This document shows, in pieces, positions 17,988 to 25,811 of a stretch of 64,000 bases of DNA. The DNA is from an uncultured Spirochaetales bacterium. GTDB taxonomy: Bacteria > Spirochaetota > Spirochaetia > Sphaerochaetales > Sphaerochaetaceae. Position 1 is the stretch's first letter. The number at the start of each line of letters is the position of its first letter. The stretch spans positions 124,001 through 188,000 of the forward strand of contig CALXXN010000001.1 in assembly GCA_944392695.1 (NCBI GenBank). The letters run 5' to 3'. Below the pieces are notes generated by a model. That model saw nothing but the letters and a program-made list of their open reading frames with translations. It was not told where the DNA came from and ran no database searches. The translations under genes and the position numbers were made by a program.

Positions 17988-18016
17988 TTGACTGCAGGCT
18001 TGCTAATGGCTATCCT
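17988..18016 (+). promoter_or_regulatory. Predicted promoter of the NifX/NifB-like gene
   Basis: TTGACT, a 17-bp spacer and TATCCT, placed between the HMA gene and the next gene, with AAGGAGG downstream before the ATG at 18038. Confidence 0.5.
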
Positions 18017-18037
18017 CTGATGAAGGAGGTACATTAG

Positions 18038-18466
18038 ATGACTATTGCATGTACTTATGAAGATGGCGTCATCTGCCAGCACTTTGGGCATTCTCCTGCA
18101 TTCAAGCTTTACACTGTCGAGGATGGGAAGGTCTCAGACTCCCGTGTCCTCTCTTCTGATGGACAGGGGCATGGAGCCCTTGCCGTCCTCCTTTCATCCG
18201 CCAAGGTCGATGTGCTCATCTGTGGTGGAATCGGACCTGGTGCTGTCAATGCGCTCTCTGATTCCGGCATAGAGGTGTGGCCTGGTGCCGCTGGAGACCC
18301 TGATGCCGCTGTGGCTGCCTATCTTTCCGGTTCCCTTGTGAAGAGGGAGGGTGCCAACTGTTCACACCACGACCACGGAGAGGGCCACGACTGCCATCAT
18401 GGCCATGAGGATGGACATCAGTGCCATCATGGTCATGACGGTGGCTCATGCAGCTGTCATAGTTGA
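18038..18466 (+). CDS. NifB/NifX-family Mo-Fe cluster-binding-like protein with His/Cys-rich tail
   Basis: A 142-aa protein. Residues 1 to about 105 form the NifX/NifB C-terminal (dinitrogenase iron-molybdenum cofactor) domain, with ICQHFGHSPAFKLYTVEDG and VLICGGIGPGAVNALSDSGIEV as diagnostic blocks. The last 35 residues are an unusual tail containing repeated DCHHGHED and QCHHGHDG type segments and ending SCSCHS, clearly suited to binding several metal ions. Family members outside nitrogen fixation are widespread in anaerobes and are poorly understood. There are no nif genes here. The neighbouring HMA protein supports a role in metal binding or delivery, which is an inference. Confidence 0.85.
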   Translation: MTIACTYEDGVICQHFGHSPAFKLYTVEDGKVSDSRVLSSDGQGHGALAVLLSSAKVDVLICGGIGPGAVNALSDSGIEVWPGAAGDPDAAVAAYLSGSLVKREGANCSHHDHGEGHDCHHGHEDGHQCHHGHDGGSCSCHS

Positions 18467-18477
18467 ACTGGTAGCAG

Positions 18478-19245
18478 ATGAGGCACCCTGCCCGGCTAGC
18501 CATCCTTGTCCTGATGTCCACACTCCTGACATCCTGTTCCCTGGACCTCCTTTACAACATGAGTTCCGTCTTCAAGGGCAACCTGGCTGTGAATGGAGGA
18601 GCAGTGGCTGTGGATACCACGGACCTTGAAGACCAGCTGACAGCGTTCAGCACATCCCTGCCTGTCCTGGACTGCCGGGACGGCCAGGTCCCGCTGTCGA
18701 CAGCCTCCTTCTCCATGGAGGGGCTTGGTGGACGGTGGGGCAGTCTTCTCGCGCCCTTGGATGAGGATTTGTTGCAGACGCTTTCGCTCGCTGTTGACAA
18801 TACGGTGCGTTGCGAAGCGGTGCGTGATGTCCTATCGCAGGGACTTGATGCTGGCCAGGCTGCCGTGGTCATCCAGACAAAAGCCTTCCTCGCCGCTATC
18901 GTTGGAGCCTTGGAAGGCAGGGTGTCGGACAGGATCCATGACCTGGTCGCCGCATTCATACCCATTGGGGATGAGTCTCTTGATGGGGCGCAGGCTTTGG
19001 CCATGGCCCTTGTCATGAATGTGGTCGAGGATGCCTTGTCATGGTTTCCAGAAGGGCGGATTGTCACTATCAATGACCTGGTCAGCGCTTTCTCGAATGG
19101 GCGTGATGCCTTGGAGGCTGACTATGTCGACCGTATGGCCTCGTCGATAGGCTGGGCCCGTTCCGCCTGCAGGACGGCAGGCCTTGGCTGGCTTGATGAT
19201 GCCTTTGGAGCTGTCACCGCATACATGCTGGAGGAGGGGGTATGA
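18478..19245 (+). CDS. Predicted lipoprotein of unknown function
   Basis: A 255-aa protein with an N-terminal signal and lipobox LLTSC, the lipidated cysteine being C20. The mature part is mostly helical and contains no family motif that I recognise. The next gene starts within its stop codon (ATGA overlap) and encodes a probable outer-membrane barrel. The pair is therefore likely to act together at the outer membrane, for example as a barrel with its lipoprotein partner. The ribosome site before the ATG is weak. Confidence 0.65.
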   Translation: MRHPARLAILVLMSTLLTSCSLDLLYNMSSVFKGNLAVNGGAVAVDTTDLEDQLTAFSTSLPVLDCRDGQVPLSTASFSMEGLGGRWGSLLAPLDEDLLQTLSLAVDNTVRCEAVRDVLSQGLDAGQAAVVIQTKAFLAAIVGALEGRVSDRIHDLVAAFIPIGDESLDGAQALAMALVMNVVEDALSWFPEGRIVTINDLVSAFSNGRDALEADYVDRMASSIGWARSACRTAGLGWLDDAFGAVTAYMLEEGV

Positions 19246-20498
19246 GCAAGCGCCTGCTTGTCTTGATCCTCCTGGCCCTCTGCACAGCATCGCTTGTCGC
19301 GCGGCCAGGCAGCGCCATGGATGCCTGGAGGCCTGTATCATCACGTTCGTCCTCGATGGGTGGCACTGGTGTGGCATCCAGCCATCATCAGGACGTGCTC
19401 TGGGCGAATCCTGCGCTCGTAGGACATGACGAGCAGTTCTTCTCACTTCCAAGCCTCTCGTTCACCCTCTACAACTTCAACAAGCTTGTCGAACCTGGCG
19501 GGGCCTTGGACATCTTCCTCGAAGATCCCTGGGATGAAGAGGTCTTGAACCGGGCGGTCAACCAGTTGATCTCATCGATAGGCCCTGGCTATGGGGATAC
19601 TGCGACATTGGATCTTGGCATGGGCTTCATCTCAGGGATAACCGGCCTGGGGCTTGATGGCCAGCTCGCCTTCCACAGCCAGGGGGGTGGTGGAGAGGCC
19701 AGCACACTTGTCATGGAGGCCAACCTGGCGGCAAGCCTTGCCCTGTCGTTGCCATTTGAATTCGGAGACCACAGCATCTCATTTGGTGTGGGGGCCCACT
19801 TCGTCTTCAGGGCCTTGACAGTCCAGGACATGGACGCCCCCTTCACCGAGGGGGGGATCACGGCAGGAGGCCTCTTGGACATCATCAGCCAGGAGGCGAT
19901 CCTGGACAGCCTGCTGAACCAGGTGCCTGTGGCTTTTGGTTTCGCCGTACCTATAGACGTCGGGCTCTCTTACAAGTGGCGTGACATCGTGACTGTCGGT
20001 GCTGTCGTCTCGAACTTGAATGGACGCTATCACATGGAGAGTTACAACGGACTGAACCAGCTTTACCACAGCCTCACAGGAGGCCATCTCGGTTCCAGCC
20101 TCCCCGGAGGCCTGGAGGGAGGGGGCTCGTTCGTGTTCGACAACATGCCTTCTTTCGACATCGGCTTCGCACTCTCGAGCCCGGAAGGCGGCATATGGGA
20201 CTGGATCGACATCAGCGCGGCTGTCGATTTCGTTGATATCGCAGGGCTCTTCATGGAGGACGCCCTGGACAGTGAGGACTTCATCTCCAGGCTCCGGTTT
20301 GGATTCGAGCTGAGGTTGATGAGGACCTTCGAGCTGAGATTCGGCCTCAATGCAGGCTACATGGCCTTTGGACTTGGTTTCGATTTCCAGGTCTTCACCC
20401 TCGACCTGGCTTATGCTGTCGAGGAGTATGGTGTACGCCTGGGTGACAAACCACTCGACTACCTGACAGTGGCTTTCAGGCTTGGACTTGAGGATTGA
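19242..20498 (+). CDS. Probable outer-membrane beta-barrel protein
   Basis: A 418-aa exported protein. The signal peptide ends near ASLVA, followed by RSSSMGGTGVASSHHQDVLWANPALVG. This glycine-rich opening with an asparagine-proline step is shared by the FadL- and PorV/TraF-like outer-membrane proteins common in spirochaetes and Bacteroidetes. The rest alternates short hydrophobic and polar strands (for example FELRFGLNAGYMAFGLGFDFQVFTLDLAY) as expected of a barrel. The function could be uptake of hydrophobic compounds or secretion support; neither can be chosen from sequence. It is coupled to the upstream lipoprotein gene. Confidence 0.65.
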   Translation: MSKRLLVLILLALCTASLVARPGSAMDAWRPVSSRSSSMGGTGVASSHHQDVLWANPALVGHDEQFFSLPSLSFTLYNFNKLVEPGGALDIFLEDPWDEEVLNRAVNQLISSIGPGYGDTATLDLGMGFISGITGLGLDGQLAFHSQGGGGEASTLVMEANLAASLALSLPFEFGDHSISFGVGAHFVFRALTVQDMDAPFTEGGITAGGLLDIISQEAILDSLLNQVPVAFGFAVPIDVGLSYKWRDIVTVGAVVSNLNGRYHMESYNGLNQLYHSLTGGHLGSSLPGGLEGGGSFVFDNMPSFDIGFALSSPEGGIWDWIDISAAVDFVDIAGLFMEDALDSEDFISRLRFGFELRLMRTFELRFGLNAGYMAFGLGFDFQVFTLDLAYAVEEYGVRLGDKPLDYLTVAFRLGLED

Positions 20499-20515
20499 TG
20501 GTGCTGTGTTAGAAT
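20488..20515 (+). promoter_or_regulatory. Predicted promoter of manA
   Basis: TTGAGG, 16 bp, TAGAAT followed by C, overlapping the end of the barrel gene. A GGAGG ribosome site and the GTG start follow. Confidence 0.45.
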
Positions 20516-20533
20516 CGATTGTGGAGGTAGGCC

Positions 20534-21646
20534 GTGGACATCATCACCCTTCATCCCACGATCAAAGATTACAGCTGGGGCTCCCGTGATCATCTCCCAT
20601 CACTTTTCCATTACAAGAGCGATGGACAACCACAGGCCGAGGCCTGGTTTGGAACGCATCCTGATGGACCTGCCAGGCTTGATGATGGCAGGACGCTTGA
20701 CCAGGTGCTGGACCATCCTCTGCCCTTCATGTTGAAGGTCCTGGCTGTGAACACACCGCTAAGCCTCCACGTCCATCCAGACGAGGCCCAGGTCGAAGCG
20801 GGGTGGAAGCGGGAAGCACCTCTGAGGAAGGCAGGGGCCGACAGGAAGGGCTTGGATTACAAGGACCAGGGGGTGAAGGCGGAGCTCTTCCATGCACTTT
20901 CCCCATCGACCTTGCTAGTAGGACTACGGGCCGCCGAGGACATGAGGCAGCATCTATCGCGCCTCCTGCCCAGGTCCTTTGAACCGGTTTTCAGTGCGAA
21001 GCTGACCAGCAGGGGGATCATCAAGACCCTTTTCAAATTGGATGAGGGCAGTGTGGCTGCCTTGTGTGATGAGTTCCTCTCCTCCTTGGAAGGCGAGGAG
21101 GTCAGGCGTTCAGGGCTCTTCCTGACAGAGCGGGGTATCGCGGAGCGGCTCTTCTCCTTGCAGGGGCCCTGTCCTGCTGTGCTGATGCCTTATCTGATGA
21201 ACATCGTCCATCTCAGGCCAGGAGAGGCCGTACTGATTGATAGTGGCACATTGCACAGCTACATCCATGGATTCGGCATAGAGCTTGAGGACTCTTCTGA
21301 CAACGAGGTGCGCCTCGCGCTTGGCGACCACCACCAGGATCCTGATGAGGCCTTGAGGATAATGAACTATGATGAGCATTTCCAAGGCAAGGCACAGGGG
21401 ATTGAGGACCGCTTCCTCCGCCAGGTCTTCCATGGGCCACGCTGGTCGCTTGCCCTCCTGCCCAGTGGTTCCTATGATATCCCAGGAGAGGGGCCGCAGG
21501 TCCTGCTGTGCACAGAAGGCCGTGTCAGGGTCGGAACAGGTGCCAGGCACCTGGTCCTTGGGGAAGGTGCTTGTTGCTACATCCCCGCATCCAATGAAGG
21601 CTATCATGTCAGGGTAGGTGGCAAGGCCTTCCAGGCGCTCCTCTGA
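20534..21646 (+). CDS. manA: Mannose-6-phosphate isomerase, class I
   Basis: A 370-aa type I phosphomannose isomerase converting mannose-6-phosphate and fructose-6-phosphate. The N-terminal block KDYSWGSRD and the zinc-site block PLSLHVHPDEAQ, followed by a later LHSYIHGFGIELEDSSDNEVR segment, contain the expected metal ligands (Q, H, E and a later H). The start is GTG at 20534 with GGAGG upstream. It would feed mannose into glycolysis or supply mannose for glycans. The downstream exonuclease begins just after its stop codon. Confidence 0.93.
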   Translation: MDIITLHPTIKDYSWGSRDHLPSLFHYKSDGQPQAEAWFGTHPDGPARLDDGRTLDQVLDHPLPFMLKVLAVNTPLSLHVHPDEAQVEAGWKREAPLRKAGADRKGLDYKDQGVKAELFHALSPSTLLVGLRAAEDMRQHLSRLLPRSFEPVFSAKLTSRGIIKTLFKLDEGSVAALCDEFLSSLEGEEVRRSGLFLTERGIAERLFSLQGPCPAVLMPYLMNIVHLRPGEAVLIDSGTLHSYIHGFGIELEDSSDNEVRLALGDHHQDPDEALRIMNYDEHFQGKAQGIEDRFLRQVFHGPRWSLALLPSGSYDIPGEGPQVLLCTEGRVRVGTGARHLVLGEGACCYIPASNEGYHVRVGGKAFQALL

Positions 21647-21661
21647 TTGGAGGAAGAGGAA

Positions 21662-22252
21662 TTGGAATATGTGGCCATAGACTTCGAGACTGCGAACACG
21701 GCACCTGATAGTGCCTGCTCTGTTGGTCTTGTCCGTTTTGACGAGGAGGGTAGGGTCGTTGATTCCTACACGAGCCTGATCCGACCTCCCGTCCTCTATT
21801 TCGATCCGGTCTGCGTGGCTGTACATGGGTTGAATGCATCTGATTGCCGCTGGGAGAGGCGTTTCGACGAAGTTCTGAAAGACATGGTCCCCTTCATCGG
21901 GGATGACCCGCTTGTCGCCCACAACGCCGCCTTCGACATGCGTGTGCTACGTTCCAGTGCGGCAGCCTACGGCGTTCAGCTACCCAACTGGGAGTACTAC
22001 TGCACCCTTGCCCTCAGCCGGAGGATGCTGCCAGGGCGCAGCCACAAGCTCGGTGAGCTTGTCTGCAATTACCTGGAGACCGTGTACGACGCCCATGTGG
22101 CTTCAAGCGATGCAGAGATGTGTGGACGTCTTTTCGGCCGTCTGTTGGCAGGCAAGCTCTACGACAAGGCGACGCTCGACCATGAGCTGCGCCTGCGTGG
22201 GGTGGCTTATCCTAAGAAGCTTTATCCAGAAGGCGGGTCCGGACTGCTATGA
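21662..22252 (+). CDS. DEDDh 3'-5' exonuclease (DnaQ/epsilon-like)
   Basis: A 196-aa exonuclease domain protein related to DNA polymerase III epsilon. Motif Exo I is AIDFETAN, Exo II is AHNAAFDMRVL and Exo III is HVASSDAEMC, in which H and D complete the DEDDh set. It could proofread or trim nucleic acids; no polymerase domain is attached. The most probable start is TTG at 21662, seven bases after GGAGGA. A GTG nine bases later or an earlier TTG at 21647 are alternatives. It follows manA directly and its last 41 bases overlap the convergent PAP2 gene. Confidence 0.85.
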   Translation: MEYVAIDFETANTAPDSACSVGLVRFDEEGRVVDSYTSLIRPPVLYFDPVCVAVHGLNASDCRWERRFDEVLKDMVPFIGDDPLVAHNAAFDMRVLRSSAAAYGVQLPNWEYYCTLALSRRMLPGRSHKLGELVCNYLETVYDAHVASSDAEMCGRLFGRLLAGKLYDKATLDHELRLRGVAYPKKLYPEGGSGLL

Positions 22253-23111
22253 AGGGGTAGAGGCCTACGGCCCAGAAGCCCAGGAGCAGGTGCAGGATGA
22301 GGCTTCCTACGGCATCAACCGGGGCGGGTACAAGGCTGTCAGCCACCATTATGATGCCGGCACCTGCCAGGCAGATAAGACTGTTCAGGATCCTCCTCTT
22401 CAGCCCACATGCCTCTTTGAAGCCTGCCTTCCTTGTTTCGAGCAGGACTCCTGCCATGGCTCCAGATGAGAGGGCTGCGATTTTCATCAGGTCCTTTCCA
22501 TCGATCTCCTCTATGATGCCAAGCTGGATGAGGATGCAAGGCACGAGCGCCACCACGGCAAGCACAGGAGCTGCCACGAGGCAGGTCGTGCACCGCTTCT
22601 CCTCATCCTCATAGAGCGCCATCAGACGTGGCAGGAGCACAAGGGATGAGATGAGGCCTATGGCAAGGCCTATGAGGCAGTCTGTAGGCCAATGCACACC
22701 CAGCATGTTGCGGCTGAGTCCGACCAGCACGGCGAGGATGACTGCCAATACTGTAGCCCATGTCCTGCCCGAGAGCCGTCCGAGGGCAGGTAGGAAGGCT
22801 GCAGCCCCTGTCGTATGGCCAGAGGGGAAGGACCAGCCTGTCGCTGTCGACAACCTGCCTGCATCAATGTCGCTGTACACCATGAAGGGGCGTGGACGGT
22901 GGATGATTGGTTTCAATGTGTTGGTCACAAGCTGGGCGCACATCAGCGAGCAGAAAAGGCCGAAGCCGGCTTTCTTGCTCTGAGTGAGGTAGATCACGAC
23001 AAGGACTACGACCAGGACTGTCTCCTCAGCGAGGAAGGACAGCACATTGGCCACTGCCGTCATGACAGGGCCCCTGATTGACTGCAAGGCCAGGAGGAAA
23101 GCGTGTTCCAT
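22212..23111 (-). CDS. PAP2-superfamily membrane phosphatase
   Basis: A 299-aa integral membrane protein with the three PAP2 motifs: KPIIHRPRP, PSGHT and SRNMLGVHWPTDCLIG. These supply the catalytic histidines and arginines. Five to seven membrane segments surround them, and extra segments follow the catalytic part. Likely substrates are lipid phosphates, such as undecaprenyl pyrophosphate or phosphatidic acid. It is convergent with the DEDDh exonuclease, overlapping by 41 bp, and divergent from lnt. Confidence 0.9.
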   Translation of the reverse strand: MEHAFLLALQSIRGPVMTAVANVLSFLAEETVLVVVLVVIYLTQSKKAGFGLFCSLMCAQLVTNTLKPIIHRPRPFMVYSDIDAGRLSTATGWSFPSGHTTGAAAFLPALGRLSGRTWATVLAVILAVLVGLSRNMLGVHWPTDCLIGLAIGLISSLVLLPRLMALYEDEEKRCTTCLVAAPVLAVVALVPCILIQLGIIEEIDGKDLMKIAALSSGAMAGVLLETRKAGFKEACGLKRRILNSLICLAGAGIIMVADSLVPAPVDAVGSLILHLLLGFWAVGLYPFIAVRTRLLDKAS

Positions 23112-23213
23112 ATGTCAATCATAGCACGTTTGCCTCACAGCTGCTGTTGTGGTTTGCAAGTCCAGATGTTAAGATCCTTCCCATAGGCGTTGGGGTGCGC
23201 CAAAGGAGGTGTC

Positions 23214-24824
23214 ATGATGCACAGGTTCCTGCACTCGCTCGGCTCTTTCATAGTGGAGGCCCTGCTCTTGATCGCATCGGCCTTCTGGGCCTCCCTTGCC
23301 TTCCCGGGCCCCTTCAATGAACAAGGCTGGGGCTGGATCGCCTTCTTCTACCTCATACCAGTCTTCTGGATCGTCAACAGGACAAGCTGGGTACGCGCAC
23401 CCATCCTTGGAGCTATTTATGGCTTCATGTTCTATATCTTCTACAATTACTGGCTTTCCACCTTCCATCCCCTGGCCATACTGATCGCCCCGATACTCAA
23501 GTGTGTACAGTACATACCGCTCTTCCTCTGCCTCAAGGCGGCTACGAGGCTCTTCCACCGCCGCTCCTGGCTGGTGCAGTCCTTCATCTACCTTGCCTAC
23601 CTCTACCTGACCCAGCAGGGCTTCATAGGCTACCCCTATGGGAACATATCTTCGGCAGTCACTGCCTACACGCTGTTGATCCAGATCGCCGACATCACAG
23701 GAATCTGGGGCGTGGCCATGCTGCTCGTGTTGCCTCAGGCCCTTGCCGCCCAGGTCCTGCATGAGCATAGCCTCCGTGGCCGCTATATGGAGGTCATGTT
23801 CATCCTTGGCCTCTTCGCCCTCGACCTCCTATATGGAGCCATGACCTTGCACCATTACTCCGTCCAGGAGCCAGAGAGGGTGTTGCGCATAGCGGCATTG
23901 CAGCACAGCGCAGACACCTGGGAGGGTGGGGACAGCACGTACAGGCGCAATTTCGAGACACTACGCGACATGACGCTGGAAGCCTTGCAGGAGGACCCAG
24001 ACATCATCGCCTGGTCTGAGACGGCCTTCGTGCCTTCCGTGACCTGGAACATGGCCTATCCTCCATCAAGCTACAGGCAGAGCCTGTGTGCGGAGTTCGT
24101 CGACTTCGCGACCAGCCTGCCTGTCCCCCTGGTGACAGGCAACCCGGAGGGTGTGATCGCGGATCCTTCACTTCCCCCTTACCTTGAGGATGGCACCTGG
24201 AACTGGAAGAAGTACAACACCGTCCTCCTCTTCTCTGACGGTGCGGTGAAGGAGACGTACAGGAAGCAGCACCTGGTGCCCTTCACCGAGCACTTCCCGT
24301 ACGGAGAGCAGTTCCCCCGTCTCTACCAACTTCTGCTTGACAATGATTACAACTGGTGGGAGGAGGGGACGGAGGCCACGGTCTTCGAACATGATGGAGT
24401 CCGCTTCTCCACTCCAATCTGCTTCGAGGACACCTTCGGCTACATCTCAGCCGGCTTTGTCCAGAACGGGGCCGACTTCCTCCTGAACATGACCAATGAT
24501 GTCTGGTCGGGTGCCATTCCCGCCGAGGTCCAGCACCAGCAGCTCTCGATCTTCCGTGCCATAGAGAACAGGAGGCCGCTCTTGAGGAGCACGAACTCTG
24601 GAATCACCTGCCTGGTCCTTCCGACAGGCGAGGTGGTCGACCCCCTCGAACCTTTCACTGTCGATTGGCATATGTACGAGGTGCCTGTCGATACGGATGC
24701 GCCGTTGACCTTTTATACGATGTTCCCTGACCTGTTCGCCCGGATCTTCACGGCGACCGCTGTCTGCGCACTTGTTTACGGCTGGTGGCGCTGGTTCAAC
24801 GACAGGCGTGGCCGCAGGGCATGA
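23214..24824 (+). CDS. lnt: Apolipoprotein N-acyltransferase
   Basis: A 536-aa enzyme that adds the third acyl chain to lipoproteins at the inner membrane. The N-terminal half contains about seven to eight hydrophobic segments. The C-terminal half is a nitrilase domain with the catalytic Glu in IIAWSETAF, Lys in YRKQHLVPFTEHFPYGE and Cys in TPICFEDTFG. AGGAGG lies four bases before the ATG at 23214 and seven before the in-frame ATG at 23217; either could be used, and a longer frame upstream has no ribosome site. It fits the several predicted lipoproteins in this window. Confidence 0.93.
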   Translation: MMHRFLHSLGSFIVEALLLIASAFWASLAFPGPFNEQGWGWIAFFYLIPVFWIVNRTSWVRAPILGAIYGFMFYIFYNYWLSTFHPLAILIAPILKCVQYIPLFLCLKAATRLFHRRSWLVQSFIYLAYLYLTQQGFIGYPYGNISSAVTAYTLLIQIADITGIWGVAMLLVLPQALAAQVLHEHSLRGRYMEVMFILGLFALDLLYGAMTLHHYSVQEPERVLRIAALQHSADTWEGGDSTYRRNFETLRDMTLEALQEDPDIIAWSETAFVPSVTWNMAYPPSSYRQSLCAEFVDFATSLPVPLVTGNPEGVIADPSLPPYLEDGTWNWKKYNTVLLFSDGAVKETYRKQHLVPFTEHFPYGEQFPRLYQLLLDNDYNWWEEGTEATVFEHDGVRFSTPICFEDTFGYISAGFVQNGADFLLNMTNDVWSGAIPAEVQHQQLSIFRAIENRRPLLRSTNSGITCLVLPTGEVVDPLEPFTVDWHMYEVPVDTDAPLTFYTMFPDLFARIFTATAVCALVYGWWRWFNDRRGRRA

Positions 24825-24829
24825 TAATA

Positions 24830-24852
24830 CCCACCTGGCTCAGCCAGATGGG
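24830..24852. terminator. Bidirectional hairpin between lnt and infA
   Basis: CCCACCTGGC and GCCAGATGGG form ten-base arms around TCA. There is one mismatch in lnt-sense RNA, which becomes a G-U pair in infA-sense RNA. It lies between the convergent ends of both genes. Confidence 0.5.
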
Positions 24853-24879
24853 CTTGTGATGCATTTGTCCTAGGTGTGC

Positions 24880-25098
24880 TCAGCGCTCCCTGTAGACGAT
24901 CCTGCCCTTGGTGAGGTCGTAGGGTGAGAGCTCCACCTTGACGATGTCTCCGGGGACGATGCGGATATAATGCTTCCTCATCTTTCCGGAAAGGTGGGCG
25001 AGTATGACAAGCTTGTTCTGCAGCTCGACCCTGAACCTGGTGTTGGGGAGGGCTTCCTTGACAACGCCCTCTACTTCGATCGCTTCTTCTTTAGCCAC
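24880..25098 (-). CDS. infA: Translation initiation factor IF-1
   Basis: A 72-aa S1-like OB-fold protein with the IF-1 core [33 protein letters not shown] and [20 protein letters not shown]. It binds the ribosomal A site during initiation. The GTG at 25098 is chosen: GGAGG lies four bases upstream and the product has exactly the normal IF-1 length, while the open frame upstream adds eleven unrelated residues. It has its own strong promoter at 25138-25166. It stands apart from the ribosomal protein operons where infA is often found. Confidence 0.95.
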   Translation of the reverse strand: MAKEEAIEVEGVVKEALPNTRFRVELQNKLVILAHLSGKMRKHYIRIVPGDIVKVELSPYDLTKGRIVYRER

Positions 25099-25137
25099 TG
25101 TTCCTCCAGTTGAATAATGTCTCTCAGACAAGGCTGG

Positions 25138-25166
25138 ATTATATTTACCACCGCCGCCGGCGTCAA
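25138..25166 (-). promoter_or_regulatory. Strong predicted promoter of infA
   Basis: On the minus strand TTGACG, a GC-rich 17-bp spacer and a perfect TATAAT. The -35 box overlaps the last bases of the XRE regulator gene. Confidence 0.7.
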
Positions 25167-25618
25167 TCTTCCTTCCCCTGCATCATGCTATAGCGGTGTA
25201 TGACCTTGACGACATCCCTGGCCATGTCCTCGAACAACTGGTCCTCCTTTGAAGCCTCTTGCCTGGCTTCATCGTTGACATAGCAGCTTGATGGCATGGC
25301 GAACATCCTGCTCACAGGAATCTCGAGGCCACGGCAGATCTTGCTTGCCGATTCCATCGTGATGTTGCGCACCCCACGCTCGATCTCCCCGATCAGGGAA
25401 GGTGGAAGTCCTGTCCTGCTGCCAATCTCCTTCTGTGTCATCTTGTTCATGAGCCTGTAATGGCGCAGGTTGGTCCTGAAGACCTCCATCAAGTTGAATG
25501 CATCCTCTGTGTACCTTTCATTGACCGGCCTTGGCTTGTGGGTGTGTATCAGGCACTCGTTCCTCCCATGCTCCCTCTTCATGGTACGCCTTGGTGCTTT
25601 CTCTCTGTGTCCATCCAT
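25163..25618 (-). CDS. XRE-family helix-turn-helix transcriptional regulator
   Basis: A 151-aa DNA-binding protein. The HTH-XRE domain covers roughly residues 48-105 ([56 protein letters not shown]). A basic N-terminal extension of about 45 residues precedes it and a polar helical tail follows. There is no enzymatic or sensor domain, so the signal is unknown. GGGAGG lies nine bases before the ATG at 25618; a later start inside the basic extension is possible. It is upstream of and co-oriented with infA but separated from it by the infA promoter. Confidence 0.85.
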   Translation of the reverse strand: MDGHREKAPRRTMKREHGRNECLIHTHKPRPVNERYTEDAFNLMEVFRTNLRHYRLMNKMTQKEIGSRTGLPPSLIGEIERGVRNITMESASKICRGLEIPVSRMFAMPSSCYVNDEARQEASKEDQLFEDMARDVVKVIHRYSMMQGKED

Positions 25619-25811
25619 TGGTTGCTACCTCCCTTCTGGACAGGTAGCTGGCCTGGCCGTCTCAAATACCTGTCTGAATTAGTTTATTGTCATGGTAGAG
25701 CATTAATGACTGGATTGCACAGACTTTTTCGTAAAAAAGATTGTCCTCCGACGCCTTGTCCCAAAGGGCCTTGATGGCTTACTGTAGCTCCAAGGCAAGG
25801 AGGTGGATCAT

